Assembly: GCF_017874255.1 (NCBI RefSeq)
Contig: NZ_JAGGLD010000002.1
Span: 248,001-312,000 of the forward strand
DNA from: Paenibacillus shirakamiensis
Lineage (GTDB): Bacteria > Bacillota > Bacilli > Paenibacillales > Paenibacillaceae
Direction: 5' to 3'
Length of the DNA stretch: 64,000 nt
Of the stretch, positions 37,312 to 46,474 are shown one piece after another (position 1 is the first letter of the stretch; the number at the start of each line of letters is the position of its first letter). A program made the position numbers and the translations under genes. A model generated the notes under the pieces. That model was not told where the DNA came from. It ran no database searches and saw nothing but the letters and a program-made list of their open reading frames with translations.

Positions 37312-38199
37312 CTAAATATTTTTTGCATACTTAATAAATTCCTTAGCAGCCGCCGTCATCGGTCTATCTTTTCGATAGACAAGTGAGATAACAGGCCCTT
37401 CCAGCAGGTTGCCTGGCAGAGGAGCGGTTCGGATTCTACCTCCCATATCCATATTCTCCAGCCCCCTTTTTGTAAAAAAGGAAATGCCGGTCTTGGCCTG
37501 CACAGCCATCTTTACAGCTTCAAGAGAGTCCATAGTTACCGAATTCCACAGATTAATCTGGTTTGCTGCAGCCCAACGTTCAGAATATCGCCGAATAAAG
37601 GACCCTTCTGCATGTTGAATGAATCGCTCCTGAGCAATTTGATTCACTTCAATTTTCCGAAGCGCATTGAACGAATGTTCTTCCGAATATATTAAAACGA
37701 CATCGTCACGATTCAGTAGGTCACATTGCATTTGCTCGGGTAGTGGTTCATCCGACGTATGCAGTATAGCCACATCGATCTCCGCTTGTTGCAGCATCCG
37801 AATGACCTCTTCATCTGGACGAATCGTCATCTCTAAATGTAAGCCCGGGAATTTACGCATGAATTGTCCTGCGGCCACAGGCAAATAATAATTACCTGGC
37901 ATCAGTCCTCCCCCAATACGTAATGTTCCTCTTTCCAAATTGTCGAAATCCTCCATGGCATGAAGCGCTTCTTCTGTTAATGCTGTGATTTTGTAGGCGT
38001 AACTATAGAAAGCTTTGCCCGCTTCCGTTAAGATCACCCGACCTCTTCGCATCTCGAACAGCGTGAGCCCAAGTTCCTCTTCTAGACTCTTCATATGAAA
38101 CGTGACTGTAGGTTGTTTGAGATTTAATTCCCGAGCTACATCCGTAACCTTTTTATACTTATCTATTAAAACTACAATCTTAAATTTAATATAATTCAT
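37312..38199 (-). CDS. LysR-family transcriptional regulator
   Basis: A 295-residue regulator with the N-terminal helix-turn-helix 'KVTDVARELNLKQPTVTFHMKSLEEELGLTLFE' and 'RVILTEAGKAFYSYA', then the effector domain with 'GTLRIGGGLMPGNYYLP'. GAGGCG precedes the ATG. It diverges from pstS across 207 bases, but the target is not known; resemblance to CysL-type regulators is weak. Confidence 0.9.
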   Translation of the reverse strand: MNYIKFKIVVLIDKYKKVTDVARELNLKQPTVTFHMKSLEEELGLTLFEMRRGRVILTEAGKAFYSYAYKITALTEEALHAMEDFDNLERGTLRIGGGLMPGNYYLPVAAGQFMRKFPGLHLEMTIRPDEEVIRMLQQAEIDVAILHTSDEPLPEQMQCDLLNRDDVVLIYSEEHSFNALRKIEVNQIAQERFIQHAEGSFIRRYSERWAAANQINLWNSVTMDSLEAVKMAVQAKTGISFFTKRGLENMDMGGRIRTAPLPGNLLEGPVISLVYRKDRPMTAAAKEFIKYAKNI

Positions 38200-38224
38200 A
38201 ACAAATTCGCCTCTTTTCGACCAT

Positions 38225-38250
38225 TTTATAGTATTTTATAGCACCTTATA
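38225..38250. promoter_or_regulatory. Three direct repeats, possible PhoP-type site
   Basis: TTTATA (38225-38230), TTTATA (38235-38240) and CTTATA (38245-38250) recur every ten bases in the gap between the LysR gene and pstS. PhoP boxes are TTAACA-like repeats spaced ~11 bases, so the match is loose. A possible pstS -10 is TATACT at 38339-38344. Confidence 0.35.
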
Positions 38251-38406
38251 GATTTATTCTATATAATCATCAATTTTTTATTTGATATTTTATCTTTGAT
38301 TTTACAAACTACTGAATTTCGAATGATGAATGGGCACTATACTTTGAATTGTTGGTTGGTTATTCCGACAAAAAAACAAAAACACGATTAGGGGAGAATA
38401 CAAACC

Positions 38407-39321
38407 ATGAAATTAAAAAAGACGTTCCTTACGGTTCTTACATTAGCTTTCACTCTATCTCTTACAGCTTGTGGTACCAAAGACACGGCGACAACGGACA
38501 GCAATACCAGCGGAACAGATAAGCCAGCGCTTAGCGGCTCCATTCTTGCGTCAGGTTCTACAGCGCTTCAACCGCTTGTTGATCAAGTTGGCAAGAAATT
38601 CATGGATAAAAATAGCGGCGTATCTATTCAAGTACAAGGCGGCGGAAGCGGAACAGGCTTAACGCAAGTATCTGGCGGACAAGTTCAAATCGGTAACTCT
38701 GACGTATTTGCTTCTGAGAAAATCAAAGACGAAGCTGCTGCAAAAGCACTCGTAGATCACCAAGTAGCTGTAGTAGCAATCGCAGCAGTAACTAACCCAG
38801 AAGTTGGCGTGAAGAGCCTAACTAAGCAACAACTCGTTGACATTTTCACAGGCAAAATCACGAACTGGAAAGAAGTACAAGGTAAAGATGTTAAAATCGC
38901 CATCATCAACAGACCAAGCAGCTCTGGAACACGTGCTACTTTCGAGAAATTCGCTCTGGGAACCAAAACAGAAGATTTGAAAGGTTCGATCCAAGAAGAT
39001 TCCTCAGGTACAGTGAAGAAGCTGGTAACTGAAACACCAGGCGCTATCGGATACCTTGCACTTTCTTATATCGATGATAAAGTAACTGCTCTTCAATATG
39101 ATGGCGTGGATGCTAATGTAGACAACGTTATTTCTGGTAAATACCCAGTATGGGCATATGAGCATATGTACACTAAAGGCGAGCCAGATGCTTCCACTAA
39201 GGCGTTCCTTGATTACTTCATGACAGATGAAGTGCAAAATGGAGACATTACTGAACTTGGTTACATTCCTTTCTCCAAAATGCAAGTTAAACGCGATGTA
39301 GAAGGTAATGTTACGAAATAA
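38407..39321 (+). CDS. pstS: Phosphate-binding lipoprotein PstS
   Basis: A 304-residue lipoprotein with lipobox 'LTAC' at cysteine 22. 'SGSTALQPLVDQ', 'QGGGSGTGLTQV' and 'NRPSSSGTRATFEKF' are the phosphate-ligating loops of PstS. It captures phosphate outside the membrane and heads the pstSCAB operon. Confidence 0.96.
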   Translation: MKLKKTFLTVLTLAFTLSLTACGTKDTATTDSNTSGTDKPALSGSILASGSTALQPLVDQVGKKFMDKNSGVSIQVQGGGSGTGLTQVSGGQVQIGNSDVFASEKIKDEAAAKALVDHQVAVVAIAAVTNPEVGVKSLTKQQLVDIFTGKITNWKEVQGKDVKIAIINRPSSSGTRATFEKFALGTKTEDLKGSIQEDSSGTVKKLVTETPGAIGYLALSYIDDKVTALQYDGVDANVDNVISGKYPVWAYEHMYTKGEPDASTKAFLDYFMTDEVQNGDITELGYIPFSKMQVKRDVEGNVTK

Positions 39322-39354
39322 TACTGTGATCAGATAAGGCAAGCTATTCCAAGC

Positions 39355-39388
39355 AAGAGGCGGAAGCAATACTTCTGCCTCTATTTTC
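39355..39388 (+). terminator. Partial terminator between pstS and pstC
   Basis: AGAGGC-GGAAG and CTTCT-GCCTCT form a hairpin followed by ATTTTC. Such leaky terminators commonly make pstS more abundant than the permease genes. Confidence 0.55.
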
Positions 39389-39409
39389 ACTTTAGGAAAG
39401 AGGACGATT

Positions 39410-40309
39410 ATGAGCGCTAAACCTGATCAACCTTATTTGCTACGTAAGCATAAGACAGAGGAATGGATCGGTCGTGGATATACCACCATTTGTGTAATGT
39501 TTCTAATTGTAATTATTATATCTATTGTGTATTTCGTAGCCAGTAAAGGGATCACAACGTTCACGAAAGATGGCGTCAGTGTCTCTGAATTTTTGTTCGG
39601 CACTCGTTGGAGCCCAGATGACAATCATTTTGGCGCGTTCCCATTCATCTATGGCTCTTTCCTTACATCGCTGCTTGCAGCGGCCATTGCCAGTCCACTA
39701 AGTATCTGCGCAGCACTGTTCATGACGGAGATTGTTCCGACTTGGGGCAAAAAATTACTTCAACCCGTAATTGAGCTTCTGGCAGGTATACCTTCAGTAG
39801 TGTATGGTTTCATCGGACTAAGTATCCTCGTACCCGTATTGCGCGATACATTCCCAGGTCAAGGAATTGGGGTGGCAGCCGGAGCTATTGTTCTCTCCAT
39901 TATGATCTTGCCCACCATCACTAGTATTGCAACCGATGCACTTAGTTCACTTCCGCGTAACTTGAAAGAAGCTTCCTATGGACTAGGATCGACACGCTGG
40001 CAGACGATTAAAGGAGTCGTTCTCCCTACTGTAATGCCTTCCATTTTGACCGGAGTTGTCCTAGGGATGGCACGTGCTTTTGGTGAAGCATTGGCTGTAC
40101 AGATGGTTATCGGGAATGCTCCTCATGTTCCTTCTTCCCTGTTCGAGTCCGCTTCGACGTTAACTAGTGTCATTACCTTAAATATGAGCAACACGGTTAT
40201 GGGTACAGCTCAAAACAACGCCCTATGGAGCATGGCATTGATCCTTCTTTTGATGACCTTCGTGTTCATCTTCGTTGTTAGGTTACTTGAAAGGAGACAT
40301 CGACTGTGA
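39410..40309 (+). CDS. pstC: Phosphate ABC permease PstC
   Basis: A 299-residue permease with six helices, 'ELLAGIPSVVYGFIGLSIL' and the EAA loop 'EASYGLGSTRWQTIKGVVLPTVMPSI'. Its stop overlaps the GTG of pstA by four bases. Confidence 0.95.
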   Translation: MSAKPDQPYLLRKHKTEEWIGRGYTTICVMFLIVIIISIVYFVASKGITTFTKDGVSVSEFLFGTRWSPDDNHFGAFPFIYGSFLTSLLAAAIASPLSICAALFMTEIVPTWGKKLLQPVIELLAGIPSVVYGFIGLSILVPVLRDTFPGQGIGVAAGAIVLSIMILPTITSIATDALSSLPRNLKEASYGLGSTRWQTIKGVVLPTVMPSILTGVVLGMARAFGEALAVQMVIGNAPHVPSSLFESASTLTSVITLNMSNTVMGTAQNNALWSMALILLLMTFVFIFVVRLLERRHRL

Positions 40310-41193
40310 AGCCAAAAACTGCGGACAAAGTAGCAACCGGAATTATCGTATTTTTCGCCCTATTCATCGTAGCGATACTGCTCGGGATGCTCGGATATAT
40401 CATGGTACGAGGTCTAAGCCATATTGACTGGCATTTCCTTACTTCCCCACCTCAGACAATCAAGGAAGGCGGAGGGATTGGTCCTCAGTTATTTAACTCT
40501 TTATACTTGCTAGTGTTAACAATGATTATTACGATTCCGCTTGGACTCGGTGCAGGGATTTACATGGCGGAATACGCCAAACCTAACCGTCTTACGGATA
40601 CGATTCGCTTAGTCGTAGAAGTGCTATCATCCTTCCCATCCATCGTAGTCGGCCTCTTCGGTCTTTTAGTAATTGTTAACGTATTCGGTCTTGGATTCTC
40701 GTTAATGTCTGGGGCCATGGTCCTTACGATCTTCAATATGCCTCTCATGGTACGGGTTACGGAACAGGCTTTCCGCAGCGTGTCTAGAGAACAAAAAGAA
40801 GCCGGACTTGCCATGGGGTTATCCAAGTGGAAAATCATTACCTCTATCTTGTTCCCTGTGGCGCTGCCGATCATCGTGACCGGAACCATTTTAGCCGCAG
40901 GACGGGTATTCGGTGAAGCTGCCGCACTACTATTCACGGCAGGGATGACTACACCACGTATTCACTTTGACGACTGGAATCCACTACATGCAGCATCCCC
41001 GCTTAACCCTTTCCGCCCAGCTGAGACGCTGGCAGTACACATTTGGAAAGTAAATAGTGAAGGGATTGCACCTGATGCTCTTGAGATCGCTGCTGGCGCT
41101 TCCGCTGTTCTTGTCATTATGGTTCTTATATTCAACCTTCTCGCGCGCTGGCTTGGAAGAGCACTCTACCGGAAGTTCACCTCCATTAAATGA
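40306..41193 (+). CDS. pstA: Phosphate ABC permease PstA
   Basis: A 295-residue permease starting at GTG, coupled to pstC. 'EVLSSFPSIVVGLFGL' and the EAA loop 'EAGLAMGLSKWKIITSILFPVALP' are typical, as is the 'FGEAAALLFTAG' helix. Confidence 0.95.
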   Translation: MKPKTADKVATGIIVFFALFIVAILLGMLGYIMVRGLSHIDWHFLTSPPQTIKEGGGIGPQLFNSLYLLVLTMIITIPLGLGAGIYMAEYAKPNRLTDTIRLVVEVLSSFPSIVVGLFGLLVIVNVFGLGFSLMSGAMVLTIFNMPLMVRVTEQAFRSVSREQKEAGLAMGLSKWKIITSILFPVALPIIVTGTILAAGRVFGEAAALLFTAGMTTPRIHFDDWNPLHAASPLNPFRPAETLAVHIWKVNSEGIAPDALEIAAGASAVLVIMVLIFNLLARWLGRALYRKFTSIK

Positions 41194-41214
41194 TAGGGAT
41201 AGGAGCCAACTGCA

Positions 41215-41970
41215 ATGACTGACTTATTACGCACACAAAATTTAAAAGTCTATTATGGGCAGAACGAAGCGGTAAAAGGTATAGACCTAAATTTTGCCGA
41301 GAATAGTGTGACGGCCCTAATCGGACCCTCCGGTTGTGGCAAATCTACGTTCCTTCGTTCTCTGAATCGTATGAACGATGAGATTGCGGATGCTCGGCAG
41401 ACGGGAAACATCTGGATTGGCGATCAGGATATCAATGCACCTGGAACCGATGTAACGGTTCTGCGCCAGAAAATTGGTATGGTGTGGCAACGTCCTAATC
41501 CATTTTACAAATCCATCTATGACAATATAGCCTTTGGTCCTAAGTATCATGGCATCCGTAACAAAAAAGAACTGGACCGGATCGTTGAAGAAAGTCTACG
41601 GAAAGCAGCACTATGGGATGAAGTCAAAGATCGTCTGAGCAGCTCAGCGTTGTCCCTCTCGGGCGGACAACAACAGCGTCTATGCATTGCCCGTGCACTA
41701 TCCGTTAACCCAAGTATATTATTGCTCGATGAGCCCGCCTCAGCGCTTGATCCTGTATCCACTTCCAAGATTGAAGAATTGATTACCGAACTTAAGCAGT
41801 CCCTAACTATTGCGATTGTGACGCATAACATGCAGCAAGCGGCTAGGGTATCCGATTATACAGCTTACTTCTATTTAGGAACGTTAATGGAATACGGAAA
41901 GACCGAGATTATGTTCACAAATCCAACCAAGCCTAACACACAGGAATATATTTCAGGTCGTTTCGGCTAA
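41215..41970 (+). CDS. pstB: Phosphate ABC transporter ATPase PstB
   Basis: A 251-residue ATPase with Walker A '[19 protein letters not shown]', '[10 protein letters not shown]', signature '[15 protein letters not shown]', Walker B '[13 protein letters not shown]' and '[13 protein letters not shown]'. The 'NRMND' and 'RPNPF' segments are specific to PstB. Only one PstB copy and no phoU follow. Confidence 0.96.
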   Translation: MTDLLRTQNLKVYYGQNEAVKGIDLNFAENSVTALIGPSGCGKSTFLRSLNRMNDEIADARQTGNIWIGDQDINAPGTDVTVLRQKIGMVWQRPNPFYKSIYDNIAFGPKYHGIRNKKELDRIVEESLRKAALWDEVKDRLSSSALSLSGGQQQRLCIARALSVNPSILLLDEPASALDPVSTSKIEELITELKQSLTIAIVTHNMQQAARVSDYTAYFYLGTLMEYGKTEIMFTNPTKPNTQEYISGRFG

Positions 41971-41994
41971 GGCATGAATCTTTATTTAATTCAC

Positions 41995-42042
41995 AGCAAA
42001 AAGGTCCTAAGCGCATTCACTGCACTTAAGACCTTTTTTGCT
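41995..42042 (+). terminator. Terminator of the pst operon
   Basis: AGCAAAAAGGTC-c-TAAG pairs with CTTAAGACCTTTTTTGCT, giving a long hairpin rich in A and T at its ends. Confidence 0.85.
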
Positions 42043-42123
42043 GTAATCCCATATTTAAAAGTTCGTATAGTGGCGAATTAGGCTAAGGTCATACGAATTA
42101 TATGTCGAATTCAAAACTCTATC

Positions 42124-42687
42124 TTAATCCTGTCTATGATCTACCTTCGGAACAAGCTTGTAGATGTCTCCACTCTCCATCGTATCAATCAACCGATCTA
42201 GCCACTCGTAATACTGCACGGCTTCCTTCATCTTTCGCTTGTCCTCTTTCAGGACACTTAAGACATTCTCCTCGGATTGCTGCCCTATCCAGCGGTCAAT
42301 TTCTTCGATAGATCGTTGCAGAACACTCAGGTTCGTCTCCACAGCGTTACGCCACTTTGTCGAGAAGAAATCATGAAACGTCTGATACCAGTCGAATTCC
42401 ACTTCATACAGATCCTTGCGTGATCCCTTCTCCCATACTTTGTTGACCATTTTGAGATCCAAGAGTGTACGTACTCCAGTACTCATACTGGTCTTACTCA
42501 TTTTCATTTCTTCGCCCATTTCATCGAGCGTCATCGGCTTGTCTGCAAAAAATAACAGTCCATATAAATGACCTGTAGATAACGTAACACCATACAAATC
42601 CATATTCCTACCAATCGCTTCAATTACACGTTTGCGTATTTTCTGTACGTCCAATTGTTCCTGTTCCGTAAGCTGGTTCAAGCTCAT
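42124..42687 (-). CDS. GbsR/OpcR-type MarR-superfamily regulator
   Basis: A 187-residue protein with the GbsR family pattern: 'IGRNMDLYGVTLSTGHLYGLLFFADKPMTLDEMGEEMKMSKTSMSTGVRTL' region, then 'KGSRKDLYEVEFDWYQTFHDFF' and a C-terminal helix 'YYEWLDRLIDTMESGDIYK'. In Bacillus GbsR and OpcR are choline-responsive repressors of betaine synthesis and uptake. It diverges from a betaine transporter, fitting that role. Confidence 0.9.
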   Translation of the reverse strand: MSLNQLTEQEQLDVQKIRKRVIEAIGRNMDLYGVTLSTGHLYGLLFFADKPMTLDEMGEEMKMSKTSMSTGVRTLLDLKMVNKVWEKGSRKDLYEVEFDWYQTFHDFFSTKWRNAVETNLSVLQRSIEEIDRWIGQQSEENVLSVLKEDKRKMKEAVQYYEWLDRLIDTMESGDIYKLVPKVDHRQD

Positions 42688-42811
42688 GCTTGCGCCTCCT
42701 AGTATGCCTAGTTCTCTACCTATATTCTATCTTAAAAAATGACCTTTCAAAAGTAAAGAAACGACTCTTATAGCAATTGGGCGCATACATGAGGATACTC
42801 AATATATTATG

Positions 42812-42850
42812 TGTACAGTTTTTTCTGTACGTACAATATGTACAGTTTTT
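42812..42850. promoter_or_regulatory. Repeat cluster, probable GbsR-type operator
   Basis: TGTACAGTTTTTT (42812-42824) and TGTACAGTTTTT (42839-42850) are direct repeats 27 bases apart, with the palindrome TGTACGTACA (42826-42835) between. They lie between the gbsR-type gene and the betaine transporter operon. Confidence 0.6.
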
Positions 42851-42914
42851 AAGTTTGATTAAAAAATAGTTATTTTGTTACACTAATCCAGACAGATACA
42901 AAGGGGTGAACGTT

Positions 42915-44120
42915 ATGAATAACACAATTCTTGAAGTTAGAAACGTGAGCAAATTGTTTGGACCCGGCGCCGAACAAGGCGTTCTACTTCTCGAGAAAGG
43001 GCAGACCAAGGAACAACTTGCCCGCGACAAACAAATAACCGTAGGCGTCAATAGAGTAAGTCTCGACATCCGCCAAGGTGAGATTTTCGTGATAATGGGA
43101 CTCTCGGGCAGCGGAAAATCTACACTAGTTCGCATGCTCAACCGGCTGATTGAACCTACATCAGGTGAAATTTTACTCCATGGAAAAGACCTGCGTAAGA
43201 TGAATAAAGCACAGTTACGTGAAGTTCGCAGAAAGAATATAAGTATGGTCTTTCAGAAATTCGCCTTATTTCCTCATCGTACTGTCTTGCAGAATGCCGA
43301 ATACGGACTCGAAATTCAGCAGGAAGATAAAGTAGTGCGTAGAGAAAAGGCGGAACGGGCCTTAGAACTCGTAGGGCTAAAGGGCTGGGGTGATAAAATG
43401 CCCGATGAGCTCAGTGGTGGCATGCAGCAGCGCGTTGGGCTCGCTAGAGCATTAGCAAGTGAACCTGATGTTCTTTTGATGGACGAAGCCTTCAGCGCCT
43501 TAGATCCTCTGATCCGCCGTGATATGCAAGACGAATTAGTGGAGCTGCAAGATAAAATGAAGAAGACTATCGTCTTCATTACACATGATCTCGATGAAGC
43601 CCTTCGCATCGGCGACCGGATTGCACTTATGAAGGATGGAGCCTTAGTTCAATTAGGAACGCCGGAGGAAATGCTTACGCAGCCAGCCAATCGATATGTT
43701 GAACGGTTCATAGAAGACGTCGATCTTTCTAAAGTTCTTACCGCTTCGCATGTCATGCGTCGACCAGAGAGCGTGACGTTAGACCGTGGACCCCGTGTGG
43801 CCCTTACACTTATGGGTGAGCGAGGGATTTCTAATCTTTTCGTCATTGATCGGGCTAAGCGCTTGCTCGGTGTCATCACAGCCGAGGATACTGCACATGC
43901 ACTTAAGACGGGCGCGGCTCTTACAGATATTTTAATTCAAGATGGCCCTACTGTGGGACCCCATACCTTATTAGGGGATCTGTTCGAAGTGACTAGCTCA
44001 GCTAAAGTCCCGCTGGCCGTCATTGATGAGAATCGCCGGCTTATCGGGGTCATCGTACGTGGAGCTGTATTAGGCGCACTAGCTGGAGATACGAAAAAGG
44101 AGGTGCAGCCTCTTGCCTAA
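42915..44120 (+). CDS. opuAA: Glycine-betaine/proline-betaine ABC ATPase with CBS domains
   Basis: A 401-residue ATPase from ATG 42915 (AAAGGGG eight bases upstream; GTG 42906 overlaps that site). '[21 protein letters not shown]', 'MVFQKFALFPHRTV', signature 'LSGGMQQRVGLARALA' and 'LLMDEAFSALDPLIRRDMQ' identify the OpuAA/ProV family. Residues ~275-395 are two CBS domains, which in OpuA sense ionic strength. The stop overlaps the next gene by eight bases. Confidence 0.94.
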   Translation: MNNTILEVRNVSKLFGPGAEQGVLLLEKGQTKEQLARDKQITVGVNRVSLDIRQGEIFVIMGLSGSGKSTLVRMLNRLIEPTSGEILLHGKDLRKMNKAQLREVRRKNISMVFQKFALFPHRTVLQNAEYGLEIQQEDKVVRREKAERALELVGLKGWGDKMPDELSGGMQQRVGLARALASEPDVLLMDEAFSALDPLIRRDMQDELVELQDKMKKTIVFITHDLDEALRIGDRIALMKDGALVQLGTPEEMLTQPANRYVERFIEDVDLSKVLTASHVMRRPESVTLDRGPRVALTLMGERGISNLFVIDRAKRLLGVITAEDTAHALKTGAALTDILIQDGPTVGPHTLLGDLFEVTSSAKVPLAVIDENRRLIGVIVRGAVLGALAGDTKKEVQPLA

Positions 44121-45870
44121 AATTCCTTTAGCCGACTGGATTGAGTCCATAGTAAGTTGGATGAGTATTCATCTAGCTGGGCTATTCTCTACCATATCAA
44201 CCGTAATTGAACATATTGTAAGTTTTTTTGCGGGAATATTCTTGTTGCCGCATCCATTCCTATTCATCGCTATCTTAGGAACCCTTGCCTATCTAGTAGG
44301 AAGGTTACCCCTTACCTTGTTCACGGTAATCGGCTTCTTGCTTATAGATAACCTGGGGTATTGGACGCAGACGATGGATACACTGGGACTCGTTATTACG
44401 TCAGGACTTGTATCTATACTATTAGGTATTCCCATTGGAATATTTAGTGCATATAACAAAACCGCGCACCGCATAATCTCTCCAATTCTCGATTTTATGC
44501 AGACGATGCCGGCCTTTGTCTATTTGCTACCTGCTGTTACTTTCTTCAGTCTGGGTGTGGTTCCTGGTGTAATCGCTTCGGTCATCTTCTCCATTCCGCC
44601 GACCATTCGTATGACGTATCTTGGTATTCGTCAAGTATCTGGAGAATTATCTGAAGCCGCTGAAGCCTTTGGTTCTACCACGTGGCAAAGGCTCACCAAG
44701 GTTGACCTTCCCTTAGCTATGCCGACCTTAATGGCTGGGGTCAATCAGACAATTATGCTTTCCTTATCTATGGTCGTCATTGCCTCTATGATTGGCGCGC
44801 AAGGCATTGGTGCCGAAGTGTACCGCGCAGTGGCCCAACTTAAGATTGGGCAGGGCTTTGAGGCCGGTCTGGCTGTAGTGGTCCTAGCTATCGTGCTGGA
44901 TCGCTTCACACAGAACTTATTTCGATCAGGAGTACGTAAGCCTTCGCTACAGCGCCATCCACGTTATCGCCTAATCTGGGCTTCTGTACTTGCAGGTGTA
45001 ATCCTTATTGGGGGTATCGTTCAGTATCTCGTTGTGCCAAAAGAAGCATCTAATGGAAATTCTGCGGGAGGTGCTGTAGCAACGCAGTTCGATCATCGCA
45101 TCATCGGAATCGATCCTGGCGCAGGCATCATGAAATCAACCGCTAAAGCTATGGAAGATTACAAACTTACCGATTGGACCCTAGTGGAAGGTTCAAGCAC
45201 AGCCATGACAGCCGTTCTAGATAAAGCCATTCGTAATAAAGAACCCATTATCGTTACAGGCTGGACTCCACACTGGATGTTCACCAAATATGATCTGAAA
45301 TATCTCGACGATCCGTTAAAAGCCTACGGCGATGCAGAAGAGATCCATACGCTGGCTAGGCTCGGTCTGAAGCAAGACCATCCTACAGCTTACACATTCC
45401 TTGATCGTTTTAACTGGAGTGCGGATGAAATGGGAGAAATTATGGTTGCCGTCCAAGGCGGTCAAAGTCCTGAACAGGCAGTTAAAGCGTGGGTGAATCA
45501 ACATGCCGATCGCATTGATGAGTGGACTAAGGGCATTAATAAAGTGCAAGGAGATAAATTGACACTTAGTTATGTCGCTTGGGACTCAGAGATTGCAAGT
45601 ACAACGTTACTGTCTTATCTATTAGAAGATCGTCTAGGATTCAAGGTCACTTCTCTACAAGTTGAAGCTGGACCTATGTGGACAGGTGTAGCCAATGGGG
45701 ATGTGGATGCTACAGCTTCAGCATGGCTTCCTCTAACCCATGCGGACTACTGGGCTAAATATAAGGACCAAGTTGAAGACTTAGGCCCAAATATGACCAA
45801 CGTACGAACAGGGCTCGTCGTCCCCGCTTATGTGAACAATATTCAGAGTATAGAAGATTTGAACAAATAA
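44113..45870 (+). CDS. Glycine-betaine ABC permease fused to its binding protein
   Basis: A 585-residue fusion starting at TTG with AAGGAGGTG upstream. Residues ~1-280 are an OpuAB/ProW permease ('MQTMPAFVYLLP', EAA loop 'EAAEAFGSTTWQRLTKVDLPLAMP'). A last transmembrane helix (~297-315) tethers the binding domain (~330-585). In that domain 'GIDPGAGIMKSTAKAM' and 'IIVTGWTPHWMFTKYDL' precede 'LSYVAWDSEIASTTLLSYLL' and 'GPMWTGVANGDVDATASAWLP'; E. coli ProX has these halves in the opposite order. OpuA of Lactococcus is a comparable fusion. Confidence 0.93.
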   Translation: MPKIPLADWIESIVSWMSIHLAGLFSTISTVIEHIVSFFAGIFLLPHPFLFIAILGTLAYLVGRLPLTLFTVIGFLLIDNLGYWTQTMDTLGLVITSGLVSILLGIPIGIFSAYNKTAHRIISPILDFMQTMPAFVYLLPAVTFFSLGVVPGVIASVIFSIPPTIRMTYLGIRQVSGELSEAAEAFGSTTWQRLTKVDLPLAMPTLMAGVNQTIMLSLSMVVIASMIGAQGIGAEVYRAVAQLKIGQGFEAGLAVVVLAIVLDRFTQNLFRSGVRKPSLQRHPRYRLIWASVLAGVILIGGIVQYLVVPKEASNGNSAGGAVATQFDHRIIGIDPGAGIMKSTAKAMEDYKLTDWTLVEGSSTAMTAVLDKAIRNKEPIIVTGWTPHWMFTKYDLKYLDDPLKAYGDAEEIHTLARLGLKQDHPTAYTFLDRFNWSADEMGEIMVAVQGGQSPEQAVKAWVNQHADRIDEWTKGINKVQGDKLTLSYVAWDSEIASTTLLSYLLEDRLGFKVTSLQVEAGPMWTGVANGDVDATASAWLPLTHADYWAKYKDQVEDLGPNMTNVRTGLVVPAYVNNIQSIEDLNK

Positions 45871-45880
45871 GAATGCTTGA

Positions 45881-45910
45881 GCTCCGGTCCTTATGGACTG
45901 GAGTTTTTTT
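45881..45910 (+). terminator. Terminator of the betaine transporter operon
   Basis: CTCCGGTCC pairs with GGACTGGAG (one G-U pair) and is followed by seven T. Confidence 0.9.
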
Positions 45911-45935
45911 ATCCATCAGACGGACGAAATTCACC

Positions 45936-46325
45936 TTACCTCTGCTTCGATTCCAGACAACTCTGAACAATGTCTAGTAAAGCACCCACGCGTATGGGTT
46001 TTGTTATATACTCATCAAAGCCTGCTTTTAGACCTTTTTCAATATCTCTAGCGAGAGCAAATGAACTAATTGCGATGACAGGAATATGCCGAGTCTCGGG
46101 TTTACTTCGCAATAATTGTAGCGCTGCATACCCATCCATACCAGGTAGCTGAATATCCATTAAAATTAATGCCGGGATTTCTGTGACCATATGGTCGAAT
46201 CCCGCTTCGGCCGAATCAACTTCAACCAGTTCCAAATGGGGAGCCCGCTTAAAAAGATGACGCATCAGTACTCTATTCAGTTCATTGTCTTCAATATGAA
46301 GCACTTGGTGCCGGACTGTACTCAT
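45936..46325 (-). CDS. Stand-alone response-regulator receiver protein
   Basis: A 129-residue CheY-like domain with no output domain. 'LHIEDNELN' gives the acidic pair, 'ILMDIQLPGMDG' the phospho-acceptor Asp, 'AISSF' the switch residue and 'YITKPI' the lysine. The sequence resembles receivers attached to hybrid histidine kinases. The ATG at 46325 has GAGGAG seven bases upstream; the longer frame would run through a terminator. No partner kinase is nearby. Confidence 0.88.
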   Translation of the reverse strand: MSTVRHQVLHIEDNELNRVLMRHLFKRAPHLELVEVDSAEAGFDHMVTEIPALILMDIQLPGMDGYAALQLLRSKPETRHIPVIAISSFALARDIEKGLKAGFDEYITKPIRVGALLDIVQSCLESKQR

Positions 46326-46345
46326 CTCATCACTCCTCGTCTTAA

Positions 46346-46389
46346 CAAAAAAATAAGCCAAAGAAGAGGCCTACTCTTCTTTGGCTTAT
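46346..46389 (-). terminator. Terminator of the DUF2294-like gene
   Basis: ATAAGCCAAAGAAGAG and CTCTTCTTTGGCTTAT are perfect arms, followed by seven T on the minus strand. It sits just before the receiver gene's ribosome binding site. Confidence 0.9.
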
Positions 46390-46474
46390 GTTCAGCTCAT
46401 TCTCATGTCTGATTCATTACTACCAACTGCATTATGAGATTGTTTGAATTAATTAACTGCAATGATTGTTTGGA

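Noticed and set aside
46326-46361. Twelve-residue N-terminal extension of the receiver protein
   Set aside because: It overlaps a perfect terminator hairpin, while ATG 46325 has a good ribosome binding site.
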